A stretch of DNA of 63,747 nt from Mycobacterium sp. 1081908.1. Its GTDB lineage: Bacteria > Actinomycetota > Actinomycetes > Mycobacteriales > Mycobacteriaceae. The stretch spans positions 1 to 63,747 of the forward strand of contig NZ_LZLY01000101.1 in NCBI RefSeq assembly GCF_001673535.1, written 5' to 3'. The position numbers and the translations under genes were made by a program. Of the stretch, positions 42,913 to 53,370 are shown piece after piece. Within the stretch, counting starts at the first letter, position 1. The number at the start of each line of letters is the position of its first letter. Below the pieces are notes generated by a model. That model was not told where the DNA came from and did not search any database. It was given only the letters and a program-made list of their open reading frames with translations.

Positions 42913-43995
42913 CTACTCGTCGTAGGTGACTTCTACCGAATCAGATTCGGGGCGAGATTGACAGGCCAAAATCAGGCCTTCGTCGAGGTCCTGCTGCTCC
43001 AGGACGTCGTTGACCTCCATGTTGACCTTGCCGCCGCGCAGGGTGCAGGCGCACGCGCCGCAGTGTCCTTCGCGGCAGGAGAAGGGGGCATCCAAGCCCT
43101 TGGCGAGCAACACATCGAGCAGCTTGGCGTTGCGCGGCCAGGACACGGTGTGTGTCTCGCCGTCCAGCTCCACCACCGCGGTGGCGGGCGGCTGGTCTCC
43201 CTCGGCGGTGTCCTCGATCTTGACCGCCGCGAACGGGTCGGACTCCAGCGACTTGAACACCTCGATATGCACCTGCGCCGCAGGCACTTTCAACCCCTCC
43301 AGCGCGGCGCGCGCCGCGTCCATGAAAGGCCCTGGCCCGCAGATGAATACGGGCCGGTCGGTGTAGGGGGCGGCCAGCTTCGCGAGCGACGTCGCGCCGG
43401 GCAACCCCTGCAACGATTCCAGCCAGTGCAGCACCGTGAGCCGGTCGGGGTACTTGGCCGACAGCTCGCGCAGCGCCTCGGCGAAGATCACCGAGCGGTC
43501 GTCGCGGTTGGCGTAGAGCAGCGTCACCTGGCCGCTGCCCTCGGCGAGCGCCGACTTGCAGATCGACATGATCGGGGTGATCCCACTGCCGGCGGCCATC
43601 AGCAGGAAGTCGTCGTCGAGGGTCTTGGGCACGAAGTTGCCCGACGGGGCCAGCACGTGGATGCGCATGCCCGCCTGCGCGTGCTCGCACAGCCAGTTGG
43701 AGGCGTACCCGTCCGCGGTGCGCTTGATGGTGACCGTCAGCGCGTCATCGGTGAACGGCGAGCTGCACAGCGAATAGCAGCGCGCCACCGACCCGGTGCG
43801 GTCGCTCGGGACGCGCAGCGTCAGGAACTGGCCCGGCGCGTACCGCAGCCGCTCCGGCGGGATGCCCGGATCGCCCGGCGCGTCCGGCACGGCGAAGACC
43901 AGGGACCGCGCCTCGTCGGTCTCGGCGACCACCTCGGCGATCTGCAGCTCCAGGACGTGGTCACCCAGCGGCTCGTCTGGAATCGCTTCCGTCAA
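42913..43995 (-). CDS. kshB: 3-ketosteroid 9-alpha-hydroxylase reductase component
   Basis: 360 residues from a TTG at 43995; the longer in-frame reading would run through a KstR box and is rejected. Order: FAD-binding 'VARCYSLCSSPF' (RxYSL), NAD-binding 'LLMAAGSGITPIMSICKSAL' and 'FICGPGPFMDAARAAL', and a C-terminal plant-type [2Fe-2S] domain 'CREGHCGACACTL' with a final 'LACQ' Cys. KshB passes electrons to the Rieske oxygenase KshA, which is not in this window, to open steroid ring B. The KstR box at 44022 is about 27 bases upstream. Confidence 0.95.
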   Translation of the reverse strand: MTEAIPDEPLGDHVLELQIAEVVAETDEARSLVFAVPDAPGDPGIPPERLRYAPGQFLTLRVPSDRTGSVARCYSLCSSPFTDDALTVTIKRTADGYASNWLCEHAQAGMRIHVLAPSGNFVPKTLDDDFLLMAAGSGITPIMSICKSALAEGSGQVTLLYANRDDRSVIFAEALRELSAKYPDRLTVLHWLESLQGLPGATSLAKLAAPYTDRPVFICGPGPFMDAARAALEGLKVPAAQVHIEVFKSLESDPFAAVKIEDTAEGDQPPATAVVELDGETHTVSWPRNAKLLDVLLAKGLDAPFSCREGHCGACACTLRGGKVNMEVNDVLEQQDLDEGLILACQSRPESDSVEVTYDE

Positions 43996-44021
43996 GACCC
44001 GTCCCTTCCTTTCCGCACAAC

Positions 44022-44035
44022 TAGAACATGTTACA
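44022..44035. promoter_or_regulatory. KstR box upstream of kshB
   Basis: TAGAACATGTTACA fits TNNAACNNGTTNNA fully, though the outer bases are not symmetrical. It lies 26 bases before the kshB TTG, close enough to block transcription start. Confidence 0.85.
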
Positions 44036-44089
44036 GAAAACCCGATATATACCGCTACCAGCCGCAGGAATACCCTGCTCGACACCAAT

Positions 44090-44103
44090 CGGAACGTGTT
44101 CTA
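44090..44103. promoter_or_regulatory. KstR box upstream of hsaA
   Basis: CGGAACGTGTTCTA matches the KstR consensus except for C instead of T at the first position. It is 39 bases before the hsaA GTG and 54 bases from the kshB box, so the divergent kshB/hsaA promoter pair has one box per direction. Confidence 0.75.
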
Positions 44104-44142
44104 GTCTTCTGGGTAAGTCCGCACTCCCGGGAGGCAACGTAA

Positions 44143-47104
<2,962 letters not shown>

Positions 47105-47113
47105 CCTAAGACG

Positions 47114-47680
47114 ATGTCCGGCGCACAGATCGATCCGCGGGCCTTCCGGCAGGTGCTGGGTCAGTTCTGCACCGGGATCACCATCATCACCACCGTGCAC
47201 GACGACGTGCCGATCGGCTTCGCCTGCCAATCCTTCGCGGCGTTGTCGCTGGAACCGCCGCTGGTGCTGTTCTGCCCGACGAAGGTGTCGCGGTCGTGGA
47301 AGGCCATCGAGGCCACCGGCCGGTTCTGCGTCAACGTGCTGACCGAGAAGCAGAAGGACGTGTCGGCCCGGTTCGGCTCGAAGGAGCCCGACAAGTTCGC
47401 CGGGATCGACTGGCACCCTTCGGAATTGGGTTCGCCGATCATCGACAGGTCGCTGGCCTACATCGACTGCACCGTGGCGTCCGTCCACGACGGCGGGGAC
47501 CACTTCGTGGTGTTCGGTGCGGTGCAATCGCTGTCCGAGGCTCCCAAGATCAAGCCGCGGCCGCTGCTTTTCTATCGCGGTGACTACACGGGCATCGAAC
47601 CGGACAAGACGACGCCCGCCCAGTGGCGCGACGACCTGGAAGCGTTCCTCACCACGACCACCCAGGACACCTGGCTCTAG
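47114..47680 (+). CDS. hsaB: 3-HSA monooxygenase flavin reductase subunit
   Basis: 188 residues. Supplies reduced flavin to HsaA. Flavin reductase (FMN_red/Rv3567c) family: 'FRQVLGQFCTGITIITTVHD', 'PIGFACQSFAALSLEPPLVL', 'FCPTKVSRSWKAIEATGRFC' and 'DCTVASVHDGGDHFVVFGAV'. Last gene of the hsa operon here. In M. tuberculosis nat follows directly; in this window nat lies 4.8 kb away, beyond three inserted genes. Confidence 0.96.
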   Translation: MSGAQIDPRAFRQVLGQFCTGITIITTVHDDVPIGFACQSFAALSLEPPLVLFCPTKVSRSWKAIEATGRFCVNVLTEKQKDVSARFGSKEPDKFAGIDWHPSELGSPIIDRSLAYIDCTVASVHDGGDHFVVFGAVQSLSEAPKIKPRPLLFYRGDYTGIEPDKTTPAQWRDDLEAFLTTTTQDTWL

Positions 47681-47694
47681 CGCGACGCGCGCCG

Positions 47695-48564
47695 ATGTTT
47701 GGCGGCCCGGGGTCGCCGGGAATGCGTTTCGGTATGCGCTCATCAGCCAGTCGAGCGTTGACCGATTACCTCAACGCTCAAATCGACCAGATAGAAATCG
47801 GCGACGCGGAACTGCGCCACGGCGTGGGTGAAGATCCCGTGCACGACACCCGCGTGGCCATCCGGCGGTTGCGCAGCACCCTGCGGGTATTCGGCAAGCT
47901 GCTGGACGGGCCGAAGGTCGGCGATGTGGACGGCGAACTGAAGTGGTTCGCCGCGCTACTCGGCGACGTCCGCGATTGCGAGGTCCAGGAGCGCCGCTTC
48001 AACAAGGCGCTGGACCGCATGCCCGACGAGCTGATCCTGGGCCCGGTCCGGTCACGGATCCGCAACGATCTGCGGGCGATCGAACTGCCCGCCCGCGCAC
48101 GGCTGGGCGAGGCCATGGACTCCGACCGCTACCGCGCGCTGCTGGCGGTGCTGCGCGGTTGGCGCGAAGAACCGCCCGTCGCGCAATGGATCTCGGCCAC
48201 GGCGCTGCGCAAGCGGTCCCGGCGCGCGAGGCGCAAGGCGGATCGGCGGCTGGCCGCGGCGCTCGAATCCGGCGACGACGCGATGCTGCATCGCGCGCGC
48301 AAGGCCGCCAAGCGCGCCCGCTACGCCGCCGAGCTGCGCAAGCCCCTTGACAAGCGGGCCAAGCGGACCGTCAAGCACTACAAGCGGATTCAAAGCCTGC
48401 TCGGTGACCACCAAGACACCGTCGTCGCCACGGAGACGCTTCGGCACATGGCGTTGGCCGCGGGAACGGCGATAGGGGAGAACGGCTTCAGCTACGGCAT
48501 GCTGTACGCCCGCGAGCAGCAGCTCGCCCGCCGATGCCGGGAAGACGCGTTGCAGCTCGTGTAG
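47695..48564 (+). CDS. CHAD domain protein
   Basis: 289 residues from the ATG at 47695; an upstream frame from 47623 lies inside hsaB. CHAD domains are all-helical, His-rich polyphosphate-binding modules. The signature 'VHDTRVAIRRLRSTLRVFGK' opens the domain and a second conserved block, 'LHRARKAAKRARYAAELRKP', closes it. Basic residues such as 'RKRSRRARRKADRR' fit phosphate binding. No CYTH/triphosphatase domain is attached. It lies 14 bases after hsaB and in the same direction, so it may be read through from the cholesterol operon although its role is unrelated as far as known. Confidence 0.85.
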   Translation: MFGGPGSPGMRFGMRSSASRALTDYLNAQIDQIEIGDAELRHGVGEDPVHDTRVAIRRLRSTLRVFGKLLDGPKVGDVDGELKWFAALLGDVRDCEVQERRFNKALDRMPDELILGPVRSRIRNDLRAIELPARARLGEAMDSDRYRALLAVLRGWREEPPVAQWISATALRKRSRRARRKADRRLAAALESGDDAMLHRARKAAKRARYAAELRKPLDKRAKRTVKHYKRIQSLLGDHQDTVVATETLRHMALAAGTAIGENGFSYGMLYAREQQLARRCREDALQLV

Positions 48565-48573
48565 CCGGCGCGC

Positions 48574-48606
48574 CCCGGTGGCCCGCTGAGGGGGCGGGCC
48601 ACCGGG
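48574..48606. terminator. hairpin between convergent genes
   Basis: A perfect 13-bp stem (48574-48586 with 48594-48606) with a seven-base loop lies directly after the CHAD gene and before the convergent gene ending at 48625. No T-tract, so termination would depend on the very stable GC stem. Confidence 0.65.
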
Positions 48607-48624
48607 TCTGGCCGGCCGGCCCGG

Positions 48625-49050
48625 TTAGTCCGATGCGCGATGGTGCTGATGAACCGGCTCGACGGATTCGTCATGACCGTCGGCCGGCGATTCACGCGCT
48701 TCGTTCTTGGCCTTCGGGTCGATCCTGTCGGCACGCTTCAACTGGTCGTCGAGTTGCTCGCGCGACGTCGCCGCTTCGCTCTGATGGGCGGCCGCGTGTT
48801 CCTGCAGCCTGGCGGCTTCGGCGGCCTTGACTTCGGCCTCGGCCTGGGCGGCACGCGCCTTGGCGGCCGTCTCCTCGGCGAGCGCTTCCCGCCGTTCCAC
48901 CCTGGTCGTCGCGACCTTGGCCTGCTCGCGAATCTCCTCGGCCTGCCGCTGGCGGCGTCGACGCGCCGCCGCGCTGGCCGCCACGATCACCGCGGCAATC
49001 ACGAGGACCGCGACGACCGCGGCGATGACAATCCAAGTAGTCGTACTCAT
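48625..49050 (-). CDS. membrane-anchored coiled-coil protein
   Basis: 141 residues from the ATG at 49050 preceded by a GGAGCC site; a longer in-frame start (49128) adds 26 polar residues and is rejected. One N-terminal membrane helix 'TWIVIAAVVAVLVIAAVIVA' is followed by a basic stop ('RRRRQRQ') and a long Ala/Glu/Arg-rich coiled coil ('EEIREQAKVATTRVERREAL' and on), ending in a His-rich tail 'HDESVEPVHQHHRASD'. The tail could bind metal. This layout is common in small mycobacterial membrane proteins of unknown function. It lies 107 bases downstream of the kinase gene in the same direction. Confidence 0.7.
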   Translation of the reverse strand: MSTTTWIVIAAVVAVLVIAAVIVAASAAARRRRQRQAEEIREQAKVATTRVERREALAEETAAKARAAQAEAEVKAAEAARLQEHAAAHQSEAATSREQLDDQLKRADRIDPKAKNEARESPADGHDESVEPVHQHHRASD

Positions 49051-49157
49051 GGTGGCTCCGTCGGTTCGTGTGGGTGGATACAGCTGCCCGTGCGTACCGG
49101 TTCCCCATATTCGACAGGAATAAAACAAGCGGGCGTTTCCCCAGGCAGGGGCTGCGG

Positions 49158-52100
49158 CTACTTGAAGTCGAGGGCCTCAACGGTCGCGATGGGGCCCTCG
49201 TGGGTCGGCCGATTCGCGCCGCCGATGCAGTAGACGGTGTTGCCGACCGTCGCCACCACCTCGGCGTGACGCGGCGTCGGCATGGGGGCCAGCGTGCTCC
49301 ATTTGCCGTCGGCGATGTCGTACATCTCGACCACGTTCAGCACCATCGTCGGTTCCTCGCCACCGACCACCACGATCCGGCCGTCGATGTACGTGGCGCC
49401 GTAGCTACCGCGCGGCGTCGGCATGCCCACCAACCGGGCCCACGACCCCGATGCCGGATCGAAGCGTTCCAGCGCCGCGGAGTTCTTGTCCGAGGACAGG
49501 AACCTGCCCCCGATGGCATACACGTAGGTGCCATCCGACACCGCGGCCAGATGTTCGCGCGCGGTGGGCATATCGGCGGCATCGGTCCAGGAACTTCCGT
49601 CGAAGACCTCGGTCTGCGGAACGAGCTGCTTGGCGTTCTGCCCGCCCACGACGACGAGCTTGTCGCCGGCCACCGCCGCCGCCGGCGCCGCCCGGGCGTG
49701 CGTGAGGCTGGGCAGCTCCACCCAGCTGCCGCCGCGCAGCGCGAAGACCCGGTTGGACCCGTCCGCGATGTTGTCGCTGGCACCCCCGAGCACGACCACC
49801 TCGCCGCGGTAGGTCGCCGCGGTCGCGTGGTGCAGCGGGATGGGCAACGGGGGCCCGGTCTCCCAGGCGCCGGTGCGCGGGGCGTAGCTCTCGACCGTCG
49901 TGAGCGCGACGCCGTCCCGCAGGCCGCCCATGATCCAGATCTTGTCGTTCAGCACGGTCCAGGCCATCATCAGCCGCGGCGTCGGCGCGTCGGGCAGGGA
50001 ACGCCATTGCGACGCGGGCTGGATCTGGCGGGCCGGCAGCTTCAAGGCTTCGGCCGCCGCAATCACCTGGCCGTCCCCGACGGCCGTTGAACCGCCGATC
50101 GCGTACACGGACTTTTCCACGGCGGCCACGGCCATGCCGTGGCGCGCCATCGCCATGTCGGGCAGGCCGTCCCAGTGCCGAGTCATCAGGTCGTACACCG
50201 CGACACTCTTCAGGACCTGTCCCCCCGACACGCCCCCGACGGCGACCAGCCGCCCGTCCGCGATGGCCACGCCGAGGTCGCTGCGGGACTGCGGCAGCGC
50301 GGGCATCGTCGTCCAGGTTTTCGCGGCCGGGTCGTACGCCTCGACCGTCGTCAGGTCCGAATCCCCGGTGGTTCCGCCCACCGCATACACCAGCTTTTCG
50401 TCCGACGCCGCGGAGAGCATCTGGCGCGGGGTCGGGATAGGCGCGCCCAGGGTCCAGGTGTTGCCGTCGAAGACCTCGGTGGTGTTCAGCAATGCGCCGC
50501 CGGCGTCGACCCCGCCGGTGACGACCAGGCGATCCCCCACCACCGCCGCGGCCGCCGCCGCCCTGGGCTGCAACAGGTGCGGCAGTTCCACCCACCGGCT
50601 GTTGACCACCCGCCAAACCTGGTCGCTGGCAACCTTTTTGCCGTTGACAGACTTCCAGCCGCCGAGCACGACCGGGTTTCCCATCCACGTGACGGCCATG
50701 GCATGTTGTAGCGCCACCGGCAGGTCGTCCCCGCCCTTCCATTCGTCGATGGCGGGGTCGTAGCCCTCGTGCCTGGTGGTGGCGGTGCCGTCGCTTCGGA
50801 TACCGCCGAACACCCAGATCGTGCCGTCGGCCTGGGTGGTGGCGACCGCATCGCGGGCGACGCGGGCGTTGGTGATCGGCTTCCACGCGGCCGGCGCCTG
50901 CGTCGGCGGGCCCGCCGCGGTCTTGTGAGTTCCGTTGTCGGGCCGGAGCCAGAGGAAGACGGCGCCGACGACCAACAGCGCGACAACCGCGACCACGCCG
51001 GCGACCAGGGCGATGCGACCGCGCCCGTTGCCCGCTTGCGCGAACCACTCCTGGATCCGCAGTGCCACGGGTTTGCGCCAAGGGGGCGGAGCCGGTTCGG
51101 GACCGCCCGGCGGGCCGTCGGCGGGCAGGTGCGGTTCCGTCTCCGCGGCGTGCCCGCGGCGCAGCACGCTGGCCGCCTGCGAAAACTCGTCCCGGCCGGA
51201 GGGTCCCGACGGCGCGGGCGGCGCGGCCGCCACCGCGTCCTCGTGGGCTACCGGCGCGCCGATCGCCGAGGTCGGACCTTCGTGGGCTGCGATGCCCCGG
51301 GTGGGCGGGATGCTCGAGGTGAGCGGCCGTGTTTCCCCGCCGTTGGATGAGGGCGTGGCTTCCGCCGTCGCACGACCCAGGCCGCCGATCGCCATCGCAT
51401 CGGGTTTGAGGCCGTTGATTCGCTGCGCGGCTTGCAACTCGCGGCCGAATTCTTCGGCCGAGGCGGGCCGGTCCGCCGGATCGAGCGACATCGCCCGCTC
51501 GATCGCCGAGCACACCGCGTCCGGTATTCCGTCGGGGCGCATGTCCGGGACCCCGGTCGTGCTGATCCGCAGGTACTGCGCGATCAGGTCCTCGCCCTTC
51601 CTGCGCTCGTGGGCGGCGTTGCCGGCGATGAGCGCATAAATGGTGGCGCCGAGCGAGTACATGTCGGCCGCCACCGTCGCCGGGCTGCCGGTCATCACCT
51701 CGGGCGCGGTGTAGTCGATGGTGCCGGAGAAGAACCCGGTCGCCGTCTCGTAACCGCCTTCGATGTGGGCGATGCCGAAGTCGCTCAACTGCGGTTCGCC
51801 GTAGTCGTTGATCAGGATGTTCGCCGGCTTGATATCGCGATGCAGTGTCCCGGCCCGGTGCGCAGTTTCCAGTGCGCCGCAAAGCTTTACACCGATGCGC
51901 AGGGCCTCGGGCCAGGGCACCGGTCCCTCCCTGCGCAACCGCACGGCCAGGGAATCCGCGGCGTGGTAGGGCATCACGATGAATGGCCGGTTGCTGGTGG
52001 TCACCCCGACCCGCAGGATGTTGACGATGTTCGGGTGCCCGGACAGCCCGCCCATCGCGTAGCCCTCGCGCAGGAAACGTTCCCGGCTCTCCTCGTCCAT

Positions 52101-52280
52101 GTGCGACGGCAGCAGCTTTACCGCGACGTTTCGGCCCAGCGCCGTCTCGTAACAGCGGTAAATCACCCCGGCCCCGCCGCGGGCCACCTGATGTGCATCC
52201 TCGAATCCGGCGGCCGCCAGCTCCGCGGCGATCCCGCCGGATACCGACGCCACGCCGTCGGACCTGGGTTCTTCGGGCAT
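49158..52280 (-). CDS. Ser/Thr protein kinase with extracytoplasmic 12-Kelch-repeat domain
   Basis: 1040 residues from the ATG at 52280; in-frame upstream starts reach 52400. The kinase domain (~residues 25-290) is complete: Gly-rich loop 'ARGGAGVIYRCYE', Lys55 in 'VAVKLL', 'HRDIKPANILIND', DFG in 'LSDFGIAH' and 'YTAPEVMTG'. A Pro/Ala-rich juxtamembrane region and one membrane helix 'LVAGVVAVVALLVVGAVFLW' (~430-450) follow. The outer part (~480-1035) holds twelve Kelch motifs, each with a Gly-Gly after a hydrophobic run: VFGG, VLGG, VTGG, AVGG, AVGG, AIGG, IMGG, LGG, VVGG, AIGG, VVGG, CIGG. Two six-bladed propellers would fit. It lies antisense within the otherwise plus-strand hsa-nat interval. 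M. tuberculosis PknD has an NHL propeller instead. Confidence 0.85.
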   Translation of the reverse strand: MPEEPRSDGVASVSGGIAAELAAAGFEDAHQVARGGAGVIYRCYETALGRNVAVKLLPSHMDEESRERFLREGYAMGGLSGHPNIVNILRVGVTTSNRPFIVMPYHAADSLAVRLRREGPVPWPEALRIGVKLCGALETAHRAGTLHRDIKPANILINDYGEPQLSDFGIAHIEGGYETATGFFSGTIDYTAPEVMTGSPATVAADMYSLGATIYALIAGNAAHERRKGEDLIAQYLRISTTGVPDMRPDGIPDAVCSAIERAMSLDPADRPASAEEFGRELQAAQRINGLKPDAMAIGGLGRATAEATPSSNGGETRPLTSSIPPTRGIAAHEGPTSAIGAPVAHEDAVAAAPPAPSGPSGRDEFSQAASVLRRGHAAETEPHLPADGPPGGPEPAPPPWRKPVALRIQEWFAQAGNGRGRIALVAGVVAVVALLVVGAVFLWLRPDNGTHKTAAGPPTQAPAAWKPITNARVARDAVATTQADGTIWVFGGIRSDGTATTRHEGYDPAIDEWKGGDDLPVALQHAMAVTWMGNPVVLGGWKSVNGKKVASDQVWRVVNSRWVELPHLLQPRAAAAAAVVGDRLVVTGGVDAGGALLNTTEVFDGNTWTLGAPIPTPRQMLSAASDEKLVYAVGGTTGDSDLTTVEAYDPAAKTWTTMPALPQSRSDLGVAIADGRLVAVGGVSGGQVLKSVAVYDLMTRHWDGLPDMAMARHGMAVAAVEKSVYAIGGSTAVGDGQVIAAAEALKLPARQIQPASQWRSLPDAPTPRLMMAWTVLNDKIWIMGGLRDGVALTTVESYAPRTGAWETGPPLPIPLHHATAATYRGEVVVLGGASDNIADGSNRVFALRGGSWVELPSLTHARAAPAAAVAGDKLVVVGGQNAKQLVPQTEVFDGSSWTDAADMPTAREHLAAVSDGTYVYAIGGRFLSSDKNSAALERFDPASGSWARLVGMPTPRGSYGATYIDGRIVVVGGEEPTMVLNVVEMYDIADGKWSTLAPMPTPRHAEVVATVGNTVYCIGGANRPTHEGPIATVEALDFK

Positions 52281-52436
52281 TCCTTGGCGCTTAACCTCCC
52301 GTACATACAGCTCGGAGAGCTCAAGAGTATCCCCCGCTACCGCGCGGGAGTATCTTTCGGCGATCATCGTTATCAAGCCAAGATGCAACGGGTTTGACAC
52401 AAGCGATCGGCGCGGACCTCGGGCCAGAATGGCGAT

Positions 52437-53267
52437 ATGACGTTGGATCTGAACGGATATCTCGAACGCATCGACTTTCGCGGCGTCGCCGAGCCGACGC
52501 TCGACGCGCTACGGGCTCTGGTGAGCGCCCACACGCGCGCGATCCCATTCGAGAACCTCGATCCGCTGATGGGAACGCCCGTCGACGACCTCGGCCCAGA
52601 TGCGCTGACCGACAAGCTGGTTCACCGCCGCCGGGGCGGCTATTGCTACGAGCAGAACGGGCTGCTGGGTCACGCGCTGTCGGAACTCGGCTTTCGGGTG
52701 CGGCGGCTGGCGGGCCGGGTGATCTGGATGCAGCCCCCCGACGCGCCGTTCCCCGCGCAGACCCACACCGTGTTGGCGGTGACCTTCCCCGGCTCGCAGG
52801 GGGCCTACCTCGTCGACGTCGGCTTCGGCGGGCAGACACCGACATCTCCGATCCGGATCGAGACCGGCAGCGTCCAACAGACCACGCTCGAGCCGTACCG
52901 ACTCGAGGACCGTCGCGACGGGCTGGTGCTGCAGGCCCAGATCCGCGGCGAGTGGGCGCCGCTCTACGAGTTCACGACGCGGACCGCACCGGCGATCGAC
53001 CTGAAGGTCGGCAGCTGGTTCGTCTCGACCCACCCGTCGTCGCACTTCGTGACCGGCCTGATGGCCGCGCGGGTCACCGACGACGGCCGATTGAACCTCG
53101 GGGGGCGCTACCTCACCGTCCACGGCGCCGACGGCAGCGAGAAAATCCGGCTGGATGACGCCGCCGCCGTCGTCGACACCCTCACCGAACGGTTCGGCAT
53201 CAACGTGGCCGATCTGGGGGACCGTGGCGCGCTCGAGGCCCGCCTCGACAAGGTTCTAGGCGCGTAG
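52437..53267 (+). CDS. nat: arylamine N-acetyltransferase
   Basis: 276 residues. The Cys-His-Asp triad is visible in 'RRGGYCYEQNGLLGHAL' (Cys), 'PAQTHTVLAVTFP' (His) and 'YLVDVGFGGQTPTSPI' (Asp). In M. tuberculosis NAT is encoded with hsaACDB and can acetylate with propionyl-CoA, a cholesterol product. Here it stands alone, 36 bases from the longest possible start of the divergent kinase, so it must have its own promoter. No KstR box was seen directly upstream. Confidence 0.95.
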   Translation: MTLDLNGYLERIDFRGVAEPTLDALRALVSAHTRAIPFENLDPLMGTPVDDLGPDALTDKLVHRRRGGYCYEQNGLLGHALSELGFRVRRLAGRVIWMQPPDAPFPAQTHTVLAVTFPGSQGAYLVDVGFGGQTPTSPIRIETGSVQQTTLEPYRLEDRRDGLVLQAQIRGEWAPLYEFTTRTAPAIDLKVGSWFVSTHPSSHFVTGLMAARVTDDGRLNLGGRYLTVHGADGSEKIRLDDAAAVVDTLTERFGINVADLGDRGALEARLDKVLGA

Positions 53268-53370
53268 GCGGTGCCGATGTGATCCGCAACGGGGCCAATC
53301 TTCGACGTGATGACCGCCATACACGCGCAAATGCGGCAAATAATAAGAGCGTCTATTAACCTGTCCCAAC

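Noticed and set aside
43996..44088. 31-residue N-terminal extension of kshB
   Set aside because: It would be encoded by the KstR box and promoter region; the TTG at 43995 gives the normal length.
52281..52400. 40-residue N-terminal extension of the Kelch kinase
   Set aside because: Possible but not supported: the kinase domain starts well after the ATG at 52280 and the extension has no recognisable content. Left as an alternative.
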